Source of the DNA: JBCDGZ01 sp038750655
Lineage (GTDB): Bacteria; Bacteroidota; Bacteroidia; Chitinophagales; Saprospiraceae
Direction: 5' to 3'
DNA length: 60,205 nt
Assembly (NCBI GenBank): GCA_038750655.1
Contig: JBCDGZ010000028.1
Span: 1-60,205 of the forward strand
Below, piece after piece: positions 51,968 to 60,121 of this stretch. Position 1 is the stretch's first letter. The number at the start of each line of letters is the position of its first letter. Position numbers and translations under genes: made by a program. The notes under the pieces were generated by a model. That model worked only from the letters and a program-made list of their open reading frames with translations. It was not told where the DNA came from and did not search any database.

Positions 51968-52078
51968 TGGCCGTATCCTCCAAGGAAAGCCCCGGCCTTG
52001 ACGAGAGAGGTCTATTATGTCCGAGCCGTGTCTCCTGCAAAGGGACACAGCGATACTCCCTCAGAGATACTATTCTAG
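51968..52078 (+). pseudogene. Possible 3' remnant of a decayed gene, 36 codons
   Basis: Between two stop codons (51965-51967 and 52076-52078) lies an open 36-codon frame with no ATG, reading WPYPPRKAPALTREVYYVRA, then VSPAKGHSDTPSEILF and a stop. The YYVRA motif resembles the end of beta-rich exported proteins. The stretch is G+C-richer than the flanking intergenic DNA. It could equally be a structured RNA (hairpin GTGTC-GACAC at 52027-52047). I cannot decide between these. Confidence 0.2.
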
Positions 52079-52080
52079 AA

Positions 52081-52112
52081 ATTGGTGAAGGATAGGATAA
52101 TCGTTAACTTTG
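52081..52112 (+). promoter_or_regulatory. Promoter of the 52117 gene, implying a near-leaderless mRNA
   Basis: ATTG (52081-52084), a 20-bp spacer and a perfect TAACTTTG (52105-52112). The ATG at 52117 lies only 4 bp after the -7 element, so transcription would begin at or right next to the start codon. Confidence 0.65.
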
Positions 52113-52116
52113 GGGT

Positions 52117-52470
52117 ATGGAGCAATTCGATAAGCAAAAGCGACTGGTAGAGCAGACGAGGGAGTTGATCAGCAAAGATTTTGGGTTGGAAATCGGCCAG
52201 GAGCCCATGACAGAGGAGCAACTTTTTGAACTCCTGGCCGATGCGGTGGCGTATATGATTGAACATCGTCTGGACTTTTTGCTCAGTTTGCTCTACAGGC
52301 TAGATGTTGATGAGCAAAAGATCAACTTTGCGCTTTCGCCGCTGGCCAAGGACCCTGCCAATATTGAGCTGGCCCGGCTTATCTTCGCACGGCAAAAGCA
52401 GCGCATTTTTACCAAACAATATTATAAACAGTCCAAGCTGGACGATCTGGAAGAAGGACTAGAATTTTAG
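52117..52470 (+). CDS. Hypothetical conserved protein, 117 aa
   Basis: I do not recognise a named domain. It is helical, acidic and soluble: MEQFDKQKRLVEQTRELISK is followed by MTEEQLFELLADAVAYMIEH and RLDFLLSLLYRLDVDEQKI. The layout resembles small Bacteroidota proteins of unknown function that are often encoded near housekeeping genes. The promoter abuts the start codon, and the next Met is at residue 31, so leaderless translation from 52117 is the simplest reading. Its stop overlaps that of the convergent 52467 gene by 4 bp. Confidence 0.75.
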   Translation: MEQFDKQKRLVEQTRELISKDFGLEIGQEPMTEEQLFELLADAVAYMIEHRLDFLLSLLYRLDVDEQKINFALSPLAKDPANIELARLIFARQKQRIFTKQYYKQSKLDDLEEGLEF

Positions 52471-53330
52471 AAGCTGTTTTCTCCCTTATCGAAGACCAGC
52501 ATCTTTTGCTGCGTACCAAACAATTGCTCAGCTTTGCCCACCGTTGTCAAGGTTTGCTCGATCTGCATTTGCGTCCCATCTAAATGGTACAGCTTGACAA
52601 ACTGACTGGTGTAGATTTCTTCTACCGCACCATCCTTAGAAAAATGCAAAACTAGGTAATTGCCATCGGCAGAGAGTTCCCAGAACCCCCGCTCCTCCAA
52701 TACCCGGTTACTATTGCCCATCCAGCGAATGAAGGTACCGTCGAGGTTGAAATTATAGTCCAAAAAAGCTTCTGCCATAGGCTCTGGAGTACCGGTATGC
52801 CCCGATTCATCAGCATTATCGAAGGGATAGCCCTGGTGTTGCCAATGGCCATTGAGGCGATGGCGGAAGTTTTCTAAAAGAGCGTTAGCCACTTTAGGGC
52901 GATAGTAAAGGATGGTTTCTTCGAAGCTATTGGCATCGGTCAAAATCAATCCTTCGCAGCTTTGTTCTACTGCATAGGATATGGACTCACCAAGGTCTCT
53001 ATCTTTAATGGTCAGAAAAATGATCCCTTCCTGGTCTTCGAGCTCCCATTCTTGAGTAATAGTAGCAGCGTGACCATCGGCGTAGATCACCGTTTGCTCC
53101 AAGCGCCCTAATGGGTTGAAATGATAGATAATTTCCATATTGGACAAAGCGAGCTTGCTCTGCCAAATTCCGTGCAGCATATCCATCTCAAGAAATTCAA
53201 GGGGAGCCGTATCGTGGGGGGCACTAGTAATAAAAGGGCGGCAATTGCCGTCAAAGGCGCTTTGGGAAGCCGTCTCTGCTAAGACACTGGTACACAACAA
53301 CAACAAAAAAGACAGCAGTAGATTTTTCAT
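52467..53330 (-). CDS. Exported hypothetical protein with lipocalin-like repeats
   Basis: This 287-aa protein has a signal peptide (MKNLLLSFLLLLCTSVLAE). Two similar beta-rich halves follow: one around LHGIWQSKLALSNMEIIYHF (near residue 52) and one around LNGHWQHQGYPF and FNLDGTFIRWMG (160-205). Each has a G-x-W strand, then a strand of the template x-N-(P/L)-x-G-x, as in lipocalin-like domains (Lipocalin_4/5 style). Ligand unknown. A 300-bp non-coding gap separates its start from the OmpX-like gene. It is periplasmic or secreted, and no lipobox is seen. Confidence 0.75.
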   Translation of the reverse strand: MKNLLLSFLLLLCTSVLAETASQSAFDGNCRPFITSAPHDTAPLEFLEMDMLHGIWQSKLALSNMEIIYHFNPLGRLEQTVIYADGHAATITQEWELEDQEGIIFLTIKDRDLGESISYAVEQSCEGLILTDANSFEETILYYRPKVANALLENFRHRLNGHWQHQGYPFDNADESGHTGTPEPMAEAFLDYNFNLDGTFIRWMGNSNRVLEERGFWELSADGNYLVLHFSKDGAVEEIYTSQFVKLYHLDGTQMQIEQTLTTVGKAEQLFGTQQKMLVFDKGENSF

Positions 53331-53654
53331 AATGGGCGATTTCTTTTCAGGGTTTTAAAATAAGGCTATACGAGATTGTTTTTAGTGAGTGTAAGCTTAT
53401 TTTAAAGTGATCTTCGTTTCTTATAAGAACAATAATAACTCAAAAGGGATGCATCTGTAAAGGGAGACTCGACAATTACCTGGATTTAGTCGATGAAAAG
53501 CTCCAAAGTGCATCGATGAGCTATTTCCACAAACAAAATAAGTGCCTGATTGATAAGTCTTTTTAATAATGAGTAGTTTGACAGAATTATCAGTAAGCTA
53601 TTTTTTTCCGTCTCTTAATATTATTTTTGCATGAATTTTGTCAAGCAACTGATT
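53331..53654. other. Intergenic gap of 324 bp
   Basis: No gene is seen in this AT-rich stretch between the divergent 52467 and 53655 genes. It holds an 11-bp inverted repeat, TTTAAAATAAG (53354-53364) and CTTATTTTAAA (53396-53406), 23 bp upstream of the minus-strand start codon, which may be a regulatory site or hairpin. A -7-like element TATTTTTG sits at 53622-53629 for the plus-strand gene; a matching -33 element is weak. Confidence 0.5.
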
Positions 53655-54113
53655 ATGCGTTTTCCAATACCGATCGTCACCATCTTCTGCCTCTGCGTAG
53701 GTCTGCTTTGGGGTCCTACAGCCCATGCTCAGGATAATTATCATCAATCTGCTGGAATTCGAGGCGGGACTACCGTGGGCGTATCTTACAAGGAGTTCAT
53801 CGATGTTCCTACAGCCATAGAGGGGATAGTGGGTTTTAATTTTGAAAATGGCCGACTCTTTACCTTAACGGGCTTATACCAATACCATATTTTCCTCAAT
53901 TATCAATTGAACGTATTTGGTGGTGCGGGCCTGAGTACGGCTTTTAATGAGAATAAATTTCGCTTGCTCGGAGAGGTGATGATTGGGTTTGAGTACACCG
54001 TTCCACGCTTCCCCCTCAATTTTTCGATTGACTATAAGCCTAATTTCAGTGCTTTTGAGTTGGAACCCTTTCTCAATGAGTTCGGTGTTTCAATACGATA
54101 TATTATTGATTAA
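53655..54113 (+). CDS. Small outer-membrane beta-barrel protein
   Basis: After a signal peptide (MRFPIPIVTIFCLCVGLLWG, ending AHAQ) the ~125-residue mature part consists of alternating amphipathic beta-strands (IRGGTTVGVSYKEF, GIVGFNFENGRLFTLTGLY, GAGLSTAFNENKFRLLGEVM) and ends in YIID. This is typical of an eight-strand OmpX/opacity-like barrel. An ATG at 53631 lies 2 bp after a -7 element, so it is probably untranslated or at the very 5' end; I prefer the ATG at 53655. It sits 33 bp upstream of recO on the same strand. Confidence 0.75.
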   Translation: MRFPIPIVTIFCLCVGLLWGPTAHAQDNYHQSAGIRGGTTVGVSYKEFIDVPTAIEGIVGFNFENGRLFTLTGLYQYHIFLNYQLNVFGGAGLSTAFNENKFRLLGEVMIGFEYTVPRFPLNFSIDYKPNFSAFELEPFLNEFGVSIRYIID

Positions 54114-54146
54114 GTCTTTTGCGTTTAACCCCTTCACAGCATAGCT

Positions 54147-54869
54147 ATGCTTATCAAAACCCGCGGCATTGTCCTCAGAGCCCTCAAATACTCAGAGACC
54201 AGCATCATCTGCGATGTTTTCACTGAGCGCAAGGGCCTGCGGAGCTATATTATTAGTGGGGTGCGGAGCCGCAAGGCGAGGGTCAGCGCCGGACTGCTAC
54301 AGCCCATGTCTCTGGTCGATATGGTGGCTTACCACCGCGACGATAAAGAACTCAGCCGCATCAAAGAGATCAAAGCGGCCCATATTTACCAAAGCATCCC
54401 CTTTGATGTCCTCAAAGGCGCCGTAGGCCTCTTTATGGTCGAGCTGGCCCAGAAGACCATCCGGGGTACCGAAGAACATCCCCGTCTCTTTCAATTCCTC
54501 TTCGAAAGCTTTCAGTACCTCGATACCACCCCCCAACATGTTGCCAATCTACATCTGCACTTTATGTTGGGACTCTCCGCCTTTCTGGGCTTCTTGCCGG
54601 GCAGCCTACCCGGTGTAGTTTGCCGCTACTTCGACCTCAAAGAAGGCCTGTTCATCGCAGAACAGTCGCGCCATCCGCATGTTCTCAATGAAGAACTGAG
54701 CCAACTGTTGTACCAATTGCTGCAAACTGACCTTCGGGGCTGCCACGAGATAAAAATGAATCGCGAAATTCGCAATGAACTATTGGAACAAATGATTATT
54801 TTTTATCGTTTACATATCGAAAATTTTCCCTCATTAAATGCACATACTATTCTAAAAGAAGTATTTTAG
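54147..54869 (+). CDS. recO: DNA repair protein RecO
   Basis: This 240-aa mediator of the RecFOR pathway loads RecA onto SSB-coated DNA. The N-terminal OB fold begins TRGIVLRALKYSETSIICDV and continues GLRSYIISGVRSRKAR, the typical RecO pattern. A helical region (~80-150) follows, then a C-terminal part with NLHLHFMLGLSAFLGFLPG. The four Cys of the zinc-binding loop seen in some RecO proteins are absent. It is cytoplasmic, directly after the small barrel gene, and 149 bp before the PBP gene. Confidence 0.92.
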   Translation: MLIKTRGIVLRALKYSETSIICDVFTERKGLRSYIISGVRSRKARVSAGLLQPMSLVDMVAYHRDDKELSRIKEIKAAHIYQSIPFDVLKGAVGLFMVELAQKTIRGTEEHPRLFQFLFESFQYLDTTPQHVANLHLHFMLGLSAFLGFLPGSLPGVVCRYFDLKEGLFIAEQSRHPHVLNEELSQLLYQLLQTDLRGCHEIKMNREIRNELLEQMIIFYRLHIENFPSLNAHTILKEVF

Positions 54870-55018
54870 CCCATCAATAAGCACATCCAAGGTAGTTCTC
54901 CCCTTTCTACAATTGTAACTATAAGCACTACCAACAGTTCTTCTTTCCGGGAATACCCTACAGGGTAATAATCCTGAGGAAAGGAACGTTTTGTAGTCCA
55001 ATATTAAACCACAGGCAT

Positions 55019-57535
55019 ATGACGACTCATTCCAAATCGTCGTTTTTAAAGCGATTGGAACCCTATTTGGCTCCTGCGAAGGCCCGCTGGGCCGCATTCA
55101 GCAGCCAGATGCCCCGGCTGGCCCGGGCGGTCAAAATCATTGGAGGTGGAGCCGCAGTGGGCCTTTTTTCGCTGCTGCTGTTCTTCCAGCTTATCCGCTT
55201 TGGAGCCTTCGGCCACCTCCCGACTGCGGAGGAACTCAAAGACATCCAGAACCACGCTGCCTCCGAAGTCTACTCCGCCGATGGCGTTCTCCTGGGCAAA
55301 TACTTCGTCGAAAACCGTACGCCCGTAGGCGTCGATGAGGTCTCTACAGATATTGTCAATGCCCTGATTGCTACCGAAGATGCCCGCTTCTTTGATCACC
55401 ACGGCGTCGATATGCGGGCCTCTATGCGGGTACTTTTCAAAACCATCCTGATGAACGACGAGTCCTCTGGTGGTGGAAGTACCCTCAGCCAACAATTGGC
55501 CAAGAACCTCTTCCAGCGCAAACGCTACCGCCTGCTGAGCATTCCGATCAACAAAATTCGGGAAATGTACGTTGCTCGTCGCCTAGAGCGCGTTTACACA
55601 AAGGAAGAATTGCTCAACCTTTACCTCAATACGGTGCCTTTTGGTGGAAAAATATACGGCGTAGAAGTCGCCGCCCGCCAGTTTTTTAGCACCACTGCTA
55701 AAGAGGTTAAAACCGAAGAGGCCGCCGTCTTAGTCGGTATGCTGAAGGCCAATACCTACTACAATCCGCAACGCAATCCCAAAAATGCGACGCGCCGACG
55801 CAATACTGTTCTCAGCCAAATGCACAAATATGGCTACCTGAGCAAAGCCGTCTGTGACTCCCTCAAGGCCCTCCCACTGGAAGTCAAATACCAGCGCGAA
55901 AGCAACAATGAAGGACTGGCCACTTTCTTCCGCGAACACCTGCGGCAGGAACTGGCCGAAGAGGTAGAAAAATACGAGAAGTCCGACGGCACCCCCTACA
56001 ATCTTTACACCGACGGGCTACGCATCTATACCACTATCCACTCCGATATGCAACGCTACGCCGAGGAGGCCGTCAGCACCCATATGAGCCAACTGCAGAA
56101 GAGCTTCGACAAGCACTGGAAGGGCCGCAAGCCCTGGGGCAACGAGAGCGTACTGGGCGTAGAAATCCAACGCTCTAACCGCTACAAAAGCATGAAAGCC
56201 AATGGCGCTACGGAGGAGGAGATTGAGAAGGCTTTCAACACGCCGATGAATATGACCATCTTCACCTACAAAGGAGATGAGCAAAAAACCATGACACCGC
56301 TCGACTCTATCAAGTACTACTATGCCCTGCTCAACGCGGGCTTCCTCGTCACCGATCCCTCTACCGGCGCGATCCGGGCCTGGGTGGGCGGTATCGACCA
56401 CAAATATTTCAAGTACGATCACATCAAGTCTCGGCGTCAGGTGGGATCAACCTTTAAGCCTATTGTCTACGCCAGCGCCATCCGCAGTGGATTTCAGCCT
56501 TGTGATTATTATTATAATCGCCTAGTCACCTACACCGAATATGAGGATTGGCGGCCCGAAAATGCGGATGGAGAATACGGCGGGCTGTACTCTATGCAGG
56601 GGGCCTTGACCAAGTCGATCAACTCTGTCGCTGTTGATCTCATCATCCGCAACAGCGTTGATTCGGTGCGGACCTTGGCGGCAGAGATGGGTATTCGTAA
56701 CAATATTCCGAAGGCCCCAGCCATTGCGCTGGGCGCTGTTGACGCTTCGCTGCTGGAGATGACTCAGGTCTATGCCACCTTTGCGAATCGTGGAGTGCGA
56801 CCGGAGATTCAGTACCTCAGCCGTATTGAAAACAGCCGGGGCGAGATCATCGCTGAGTTTGGCCACGATCCTTCGACTTTTGAGGAGGTGATGACGGCCG
56901 ATGAGGCCGATATTATGACCAAGATGATGGAAGCGGTGGTGGACAGTGGGACGGCGCGCCGCCTGCGCTATCGCTACGGCCTCAAGGGGGCTTTGGCGGG
57001 GAAGACGGGCACCACGCAGTCGCACACCGATGGTTGGTTTATGGGCTATACGCCAAGGCTGGTTGGCGGCGTGTGGGTCGGCGGTGAATCGCCGCGGGTG
57101 CGCTTTCGCTCGCTGAGCCTGGGGCAGGGAGCCAATACGGCCTTACCGATCTGGGGCCATTTCCTCAAGAAACTCTATGCCGATCCGGCTTTTAGGAAAT
57201 GGAAAGCCGAGGGCTTTGCCCCTACCTCCTACGAAGTTGCCGATGCGCTGGACTGTGCGCCATTCATGGAGGAATTGCCTCTGCTGGCTGCTGATACTAT
57301 TCAGACGCTGGAAGATTCTTTTGATAGAAAGCTGAATGGTCTTTTTGATGTGTTTAGGAAAAATAAGAAGGTGCAGCCGAGGCAGCCGGTCAATACCAGC
57401 CCGCGCGTGATCAGCGACCAGGAGCGACTACAGGAGCGAGCGCGTATCCAAAAAAAGAATGAAAAGACCAAGAAGAAGCGGGAGCGCAAAAAGAAGCGCA
57501 AGAAATTCTGGGGAAAAATTTTCAAAAAAGACTAA
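55019..57535 (+). CDS. Class A penicillin-binding protein (PBP1a-like)
   Basis: This 838-aa bifunctional enzyme polymerises and cross-links peptidoglycan. One transmembrane segment (~43-63) precedes a GT51 glycosyltransferase domain (~80-260) with EDARFFDHHGVDMRASMR and GGSTLSQQLAKNLF. The transpeptidase domain has STFK (~481), KSIN (~531) and KTGT (~661). Active-site residues are all present. After ~790 the protein ends in an unusually basic tail, with over half its last 30 residues Lys/Arg (KKREKKK-type). It is anchored in the inner membrane with a periplasmic catalytic part. Confidence 0.95.
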   Translation: MTTHSKSSFLKRLEPYLAPAKARWAAFSSQMPRLARAVKIIGGGAAVGLFSLLLFFQLIRFGAFGHLPTAEELKDIQNHAASEVYSADGVLLGKYFVENRTPVGVDEVSTDIVNALIATEDARFFDHHGVDMRASMRVLFKTILMNDESSGGGSTLSQQLAKNLFQRKRYRLLSIPINKIREMYVARRLERVYTKEELLNLYLNTVPFGGKIYGVEVAARQFFSTTAKEVKTEEAAVLVGMLKANTYYNPQRNPKNATRRRNTVLSQMHKYGYLSKAVCDSLKALPLEVKYQRESNNEGLATFFREHLRQELAEEVEKYEKSDGTPYNLYTDGLRIYTTIHSDMQRYAEEAVSTHMSQLQKSFDKHWKGRKPWGNESVLGVEIQRSNRYKSMKANGATEEEIEKAFNTPMNMTIFTYKGDEQKTMTPLDSIKYYYALLNAGFLVTDPSTGAIRAWVGGIDHKYFKYDHIKSRRQVGSTFKPIVYASAIRSGFQPCDYYYNRLVTYTEYEDWRPENADGEYGGLYSMQGALTKSINSVAVDLIIRNSVDSVRTLAAEMGIRNNIPKAPAIALGAVDASLLEMTQVYATFANRGVRPEIQYLSRIENSRGEIIAEFGHDPSTFEEVMTADEADIMTKMMEAVVDSGTARRLRYRYGLKGALAGKTGTTQSHTDGWFMGYTPRLVGGVWVGGESPRVRFRSLSLGQGANTALPIWGHFLKKLYADPAFRKWKAEGFAPTSYEVADALDCAPFMEELPLLAADTIQTLEDSFDRKLNGLFDVFRKNKKVQPRQPVNTSPRVISDQERLQERARIQKKNEKTKKKRERKKKRKKFWGKIFKKD

Positions 57536-57539
57536 CGGC

Positions 57540-57570
57540 AGGGATCGGTCATCTAAGGAGATCGATCCCT
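57540..57570. terminator. Possible bidirectional terminator between PBP1a and S41 genes
   Basis: AGGGATCG (57540-57547) and CGATCCCT (57563-57570) form an 8-bp stem with a 15-nt loop. Plus-strand tail ATTGGTTTTATT is only moderately T-rich, so confidence is limited. Confidence 0.45.
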
Positions 57571-57577
57571 ATTGGTT

Positions 57578-59071
57578 TTATTGCTGCTTAATCATTTGGA
57601 GGACCGCTTCTAATTGGCTGTCCTTCTCTCCTAGTACCTGCTCCATTGTTCGGGGCAGTTCAATATCTGGAGCTGTTCCAAAACCGTCCAATGGCCGCCC
57701 GTCGGGCTGAAAGGAAATCATCGTAGATAGCTTCACGATCAGGCCAGAATTTTTTAACCTAAAATAATTAGAAAGCCCGCTAGACCCATCGGTATTCACG
57801 CCAACCAGCTTCACATTCGGTAAGCCCTTGAACGTAGCGGCTAAAACCCCAGCGGCGCTGAAGCATTGTTCATTCATCAACAAATAAACCGGTTTATCGT
57901 AATGGTAGTGATCCTTTCCATTGCGATGAGAGAAGACCGTGTAATGCGCTTCACTAAAGAGGCTTTTGTCAAAAGTATACGCCGTTTTGAAGGTTTGCAA
58001 AAAAGCATCAATCGCCTTTCGATCTTCGGCATTAAAATTCGGCGAATCGTAGGGATACAAATAGCGCTTATTCAAGGCGTGTAGATCGAGCGAATCCGGG
58101 TTGGTCTCCCGAATGTAAGCCATGTTGACGACTTGAGGAGTCTGATCAGGAGCGCAGATGTAAGAAGCCAGCATCCAAATGGGCATACGCGAGCCACCGC
58201 TATTGCCCCGAATATCGATAATCATAGCCTTGGTATTCCGGTACGCTTCCATTTTATTTTTCAACAACTCAAAATACAAGGGGTGATCCTCCGCATTGAA
58301 CATTTTGGGCAGCGCCAGGTAGGCAATCTCTCCTTCGAGGGTGTGCATTAAAGCTGCGTAGTTTTTGGCCTTATAATCTCGCTTGTATCGATCGCGAATA
58401 TCGCCAATATCGTCCCAGCTGCCCCTACGCTGGCTCAGGGGTATTATTGTGGTGGTATCTTTCTGACCGTCCGTAAAAGTAAAGGAAGCCGCCGTGGCAT
58501 CGCCGAATTGATAAAATTCCAGCATATCGCCCAAATAGCGCAGTCGGTTAATGGCCCTCAGCCGTTTGGCTTCTGTCGGAGCACTGCGTCCTCTCATATT
58601 GAAGGGCGCTACAAAACTTCGGATGGGTTGGGCATTGATGGCCTTGAGGTAAGGATAGTTGGGAAATAAAACGGTGAAGGGCGCTCCACGATGTTTTTGT
58701 AAAGCAATAGCCTTTTCCTCGTAGGGCGCTAGGGCGAAGGGCAAGAACAGCACCTTCTCAGGTTCTGGCTGTTCTTCCCATTCGACCTTAGCATGGCGAT
58801 CGCCAATGCGGCTGATGACATCGTGGAGCATAAATAGCAAGTGCTCCATTGGCACCGAGTCTTGTTTCGCCAGGATGCGTTTTGCCTGTTGCAGCGCTGA
58901 TTTCCAGCCAAAATCCGTCAGATGAACGTAGGATGATTTTTCGGTTAAAATGGATGTTAGTTCATCAATATCGGCCAGGGCCTTTTCCGTAGCGATCTGC
59001 TGCGCGGACAGAAGGCAGCAAGGTAGCCATAGGGCCAGCACTACTATTGTCTTCAGGGTCCAGTTATTCAT
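57578..59071 (-). CDS. S41-family (C-terminal-processing-type) exported peptidase
   Basis: This ~497-aa protein starts MNNWTLKTIVVLALWLPCCL, a signal peptide ending SAQ; the start near 59071 is preferred over a TTG 27 bp upstream. It lacks an obvious PDZ domain. The S41 core has MIIDIRGNSGGSRMPIWM (near 290) and NEQCFSAAGVLAATFKG (near 410), where Ser in CFSAAG is the predicted nucleophile, then GTAPDIELPRTMEQVLG at the end. It is periplasmic or secreted. It is ~33 bp downstream of the DLH-like lipoprotein gene, probably one operon. Confidence 0.88.
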   Translation of the reverse strand: MNNWTLKTIVVLALWLPCCLLSAQQIATEKALADIDELTSILTEKSSYVHLTDFGWKSALQQAKRILAKQDSVPMEHLLFMLHDVISRIGDRHAKVEWEEQPEPEKVLFLPFALAPYEEKAIALQKHRGAPFTVLFPNYPYLKAINAQPIRSFVAPFNMRGRSAPTEAKRLRAINRLRYLGDMLEFYQFGDATAASFTFTDGQKDTTTIIPLSQRRGSWDDIGDIRDRYKRDYKAKNYAALMHTLEGEIAYLALPKMFNAEDHPLYFELLKNKMEAYRNTKAMIIDIRGNSGGSRMPIWMLASYICAPDQTPQVVNMAYIRETNPDSLDLHALNKRYLYPYDSPNFNAEDRKAIDAFLQTFKTAYTFDKSLFSEAHYTVFSHRNGKDHYHYDKPVYLLMNEQCFSAAGVLAATFKGLPNVKLVGVNTDGSSGLSNYFRLKNSGLIVKLSTMISFQPDGRPLDGFGTAPDIELPRTMEQVLGEKDSQLEAVLQMIKQQ

Positions 59072-59104
59072 AAGCTTTGGGGATGTTTTGATGGCCAATG
59101 GTTG

Positions 59105-59944
59105 CTACTTCAAGTGATCTTGTAAAAAGGCCAAAGTCAGCTGGTTGGCAGCCGTAGCGGCGGCCTCATTGTAGCGAGGACTACTGGGATTGGCGAAGGC
59201 ATGATCGGCGTCAAACTGGTGAACTTTGACCGACTTCCCGGTCGCCTTGGCCAGAGCCTCAAAATCACTAACCACCTTCGGTGTAATCCACCCGTCCTTT
59301 TCCGCAAAGATGCCCAGTACGTCGGCTTTTAGCGGCACTAGCTGATCCGCTTTCTCGACGGGCGCCCCGTAGTAAATCACACAACCGACGCCCTGATTTT
59401 CGGCCAGTATAGAGGAGCGCAGCGACCAGCCGCCGCCGAAACACCAACCGACAGTAGCGACTTTGGCGTTTTCCCCGGCGTGGGCCAAGGCCCCCTTGAT
59501 GATGGCATTGGCGCGTTCTTCCTTCACCGCCTGCATGTACTTGCTCGCATCTTCGCGGTTATCGGCTACATTGCCATCGTAGAGATCCAGCGCCAGTACA
59601 TTAGTACCCGACAGCTCTTCAAAGTAGCGCTCTGCTTCGCGCTTCACATTATCATTCAGCCCCCACCATTCGTGAATAACAAAAAGGTATTTATCAGAAG
59701 CCGCTTCCGTTTTCAGGGCATAGGCTTTTCCTTCCTGACCATCTTCCGTAGCAAAGCTGATCCATTGGCCTTTCTCCTCATACTCCAATTTGGTGGGTTC
59801 TTCGTGCGCCTCTTTAAATTCTTTGTCGTTGGCAAATTTATTCATGCCCTCCCCTTCCGTCTTGCTTGTCGAGGCTTCTCCACAGCTTATACACAGGGCC
59901 AATAGACAAAGGGCGATACTTAAGAATATCGTCTTTTTAAACAT
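59105..59944 (-). CDS. Dienelactone-hydrolase-like lipoprotein
   Basis: This 279-aa alpha/beta hydrolase has a lipoprotein signal peptide with lipobox LCISC, lipidation at C21. The DLH landmarks are LFVIHEWWGLNDNV (91), GWCFGGGWS with the nucleophile C168, the acid in FAEKDGW, and the His in DADHAFANPS, giving a Cys-His-Asp triad. Membrane-anchored DLH-type proteins are less usual than the cytosolic enzymes of aromatic catabolism; the actual ester substrate is unknown. It is co-directional and upstream of the S41 peptidase gene. Confidence 0.88.
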   Translation of the reverse strand: MFKKTIFLSIALCLLALCISCGEASTSKTEGEGMNKFANDKEFKEAHEEPTKLEYEEKGQWISFATEDGQEGKAYALKTEAASDKYLFVIHEWWGLNDNVKREAERYFEELSGTNVLALDLYDGNVADNREDASKYMQAVKEERANAIIKGALAHAGENAKVATVGWCFGGGWSLRSSILAENQGVGCVIYYGAPVEKADQLVPLKADVLGIFAEKDGWITPKVVSDFEALAKATGKSVKVHQFDADHAFANPSSPRYNEAAATAANQLTLAFLQDHLK

Positions 59945-60090
59945 AATTAAGGTGATTTTTAGGTGATGATTAAAAACTGTAAGTACTTAACAAGGTAAGC
60001 AATATTTCAGAAAAATCCCCCCTCTGTTCTTTCTTGTCTAGTTCTTCGATAAATGTTGGTTTTAAAAGAATGTAGGTCTCGTTTTTACCT

Positions 60091-60098
60091 TACCTTTG
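60091..60098 (+). promoter_or_regulatory. -7-like element near the window end
   Basis: TACCTTTG is a perfect TAnnTTTG element in the 261-bp region after the 59105 gene start. No TTTG lies at the right distance upstream. It could serve a gene beyond the window. Confidence 0.35.
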
Positions 60099-60121
60099 CA
60101 TCCAATTTTTAGAATAACCGT

